Assembly (NCBI GenBank): GCA_020722805.1
Contig: DYKA01000010.1
Span: 1-34,329 of the forward strand
Length of the DNA stretch: 34,329 nt
Origin: Vermiphilus sp.
Lineage (GTDB): Bacteria > Ratteibacteria > UBA8468 > B48-G9 > DTJG01
Reading direction: 5' to 3'
Shown in pieces: positions 33,562 to 34,329 of this stretch; the stretch's first letter is position 1; the number at the start of each line of letters is the position of its first letter. Below the pieces are notes generated by a model that did not search any database, was not told where the DNA came from, and saw nothing but the letters and a program-made list of their open reading frames with translations. The translations under genes and the position numbers were made by a program.

Positions 33562-34320
33562 GTGGTTAAACTTGAAAAGATTGTGAGGTATCTTGATATA
33601 TACCTTGATATTTCAGGAATTAAAGATAGTTCATGGAATGGCCTTCAATGGGAAGGAAGGCAGATTGTCAGGAGAGTTATGTGCGCTGTTGATACAGGTG
33701 CAATGGTCTTTGAGGAAGCAACAAGAAGAAAGGCAGACCTTATTGTGGTTCATCACGGCAATTACTGGAAGGATGCAAATCCATGTTTTACTGGCTTCAA
33801 TAAAAAAAGAATGGAGATACTTTACAGGAATGGAATTTCTTTATATGCTGCACACCTTCCACTTGACAAGCATCCGGAAATTGGAAACAATGCATTGCTT
33901 TTGAAGATGACCGGAGCGAAAATCTTTAGAGATTTTTTTATTTATGACAGTCAGGCAATCAGTTATTGCGGTTTTTACAAAAAGGCAGAAAAACTTGATA
34001 CCATTGTCAAAAGAATTAACAAGGGGCTCGGTATTGAATGCAGAGTTCTTCCACATGGGAAGAAACTTGTTAAGACAGTTGCAGTGATAAGCGGGGGCGG
34101 AGGATATGCTGGCTTCAATGAGGCAGTAAAAGCAGGTGTTGACCTTTATATCACAGGAGACATTCTTGAGGTATTTCATGCTTCAAAAGATTCAGGTATA
34201 AATGTTATTTTTGGAGGGCATCATGCCACCGAGACGCCGGGGGTAAAAGCAATAAGCAAACTCATTTCAAAAAAGTTTGACGTTGAATCAGAATTTGTTG
34301 ATATACCCACAGGTCTTTAG
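33562..34320 (+). CDS. Nif3-like dinuclear metal center protein (DUF34)
   Basis: Member of the widely conserved NIF3/YbgI family (252 residues), hexameric toroid proteins with a two-metal site. The metal ligands are visible as HHGNYW (His64, His65), AAHLPLD (Asp102) and the C-terminal GHHATETPG (His220 or His221, Glu224). The protein is the short form, without the inserted middle domain of longer relatives. GTP cyclohydrolase-like or phosphatase-like activities have been suggested for the family, and the role is not settled. The start is GTG at 33562, with AGGGG six bases upstream. It begins one base after the PHP gene stop, so the two metal-dependent hydrolase-like proteins are probably coexpressed. 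Confidence 0.92.
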   Translation: MVKLEKIVRYLDIYLDISGIKDSSWNGLQWEGRQIVRRVMCAVDTGAMVFEEATRRKADLIVVHHGNYWKDANPCFTGFNKKRMEILYRNGISLYAAHLPLDKHPEIGNNALLLKMTGAKIFRDFFIYDSQAISYCGFYKKAEKLDTIVKRINKGLGIECRVLPHGKKLVKTVAVISGGGGYAGFNEAVKAGVDLYITGDILEVFHASKDSGINVIFGGHHATETPGVKAISKLISKKFDVESEFVDIPTGL

Positions 34321-34329
34321 TCAGGAGAT
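34321..34329 (+). promoter_or_regulatory. Ribosome binding site of a gene beyond the window
   Basis: The last nine bases contain AGGAG directly after the Nif3-family stop codon. This suggests that another plus-strand gene starts within about ten bases past the right edge and that the operon continues. Confidence 0.45.

Noticed and set aside
1-34329. CRISPR arrays, insertion sequences, integrases, tRNA or rRNA genes
   Set aside because: No spaced direct repeats, transposase-like proteins, terminal inverted repeats or RNA gene signatures were found on reading both strands.

Overview
The window looks like chromosomal DNA from an uncultured Gram-negative bacterium, about 40% GC by eye, with tightly packed operons. 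Heptose-7-phosphate kinase and CMP-KDO synthetase point to a lipopolysaccharide outer membrane. Several enzymes are of types often seen in deep-branching or anaerobic bacteria and archaea: archaeal-type ApgM, GTP-dependent PEP carboxykinase, a Dps-like thioferritin, a short LeuA-type synthase paired with an archaeal-like LeuC, and GH57. The DUF6785/DUF6784-type membrane protein suggests a PVC-associated or Omnitrophota-like lineage. That placement is an inference from gene content and is held with low confidence. No mobile element, CRISPR array, rRNA or tRNA was seen.

Layout. (1) 1-1369, minus strand: a radical SAM/SPASM protein followed by a thioredoxin that runs off the left edge. (2) 1370-1767: a divergent regulatory region with a near-perfect sigma-70 promoter (1652-1680). 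(3) 1768-11487, plus strand: a continuous eight-gene run of rplM, LeuA-like, LeuC-like, gatA, DUF6785-like membrane protein, hldE-type kinase, kdsB and pyrG. It mixes translation, branched 2-oxoacid chemistry and LPS inner-core precursors; PyrG makes the CTP that KdsB uses. (4) 11570-13339: pckG with its own promoter, whose -35 overlaps the pyrG stop codon. (5) 13336-16153, minus strand: apgM, ferritin, Dps-like thioferritin and a small secreted protein. The last overlaps the pckG stop codon tail to tail. (6) 16154-16291: two divergent promoters whose -10 elements overlap. (7) 16292-30619, plus strand: a 12-gene run of rsmI, a SurA-N-like anchored protein, a soluble GAF histidine kinase, a stand-alone receiver, glgC, galT, glgA, GH57, M14 carboxypeptidase, glgB, MFS transporter and aldo/keto reductase. 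(8) 30620-30728: a compact, strongly folded leader. (9) 30729-34320: a large secreted CBM9-like/PHP protein and a Nif3-family protein.

How the genes fit together. GlgC, GlgA and GlgB make glycogen from glucose-1-phosphate, GH57 probably trims or remodels alpha-glucan, and GalT links sugar-nucleotide pools. PckG and ApgM supply the gluconeogenic route to that glucose-1-phosphate. A cytosolic histidine kinase and an output-less receiver sit directly in front of glgC, which suggests that carbon storage is tied to an intracellular signal. The points most worth a second look are the structured leader at 30648-30722, the overlapping promoters at 16177-16224, the M14 peptidase inside the glycogen operon, the thioferritin/ferritin/secreted-protein set, the PHP/CBM9-like fusion, and the orphan membrane protein inside the KDO/heptose operon.
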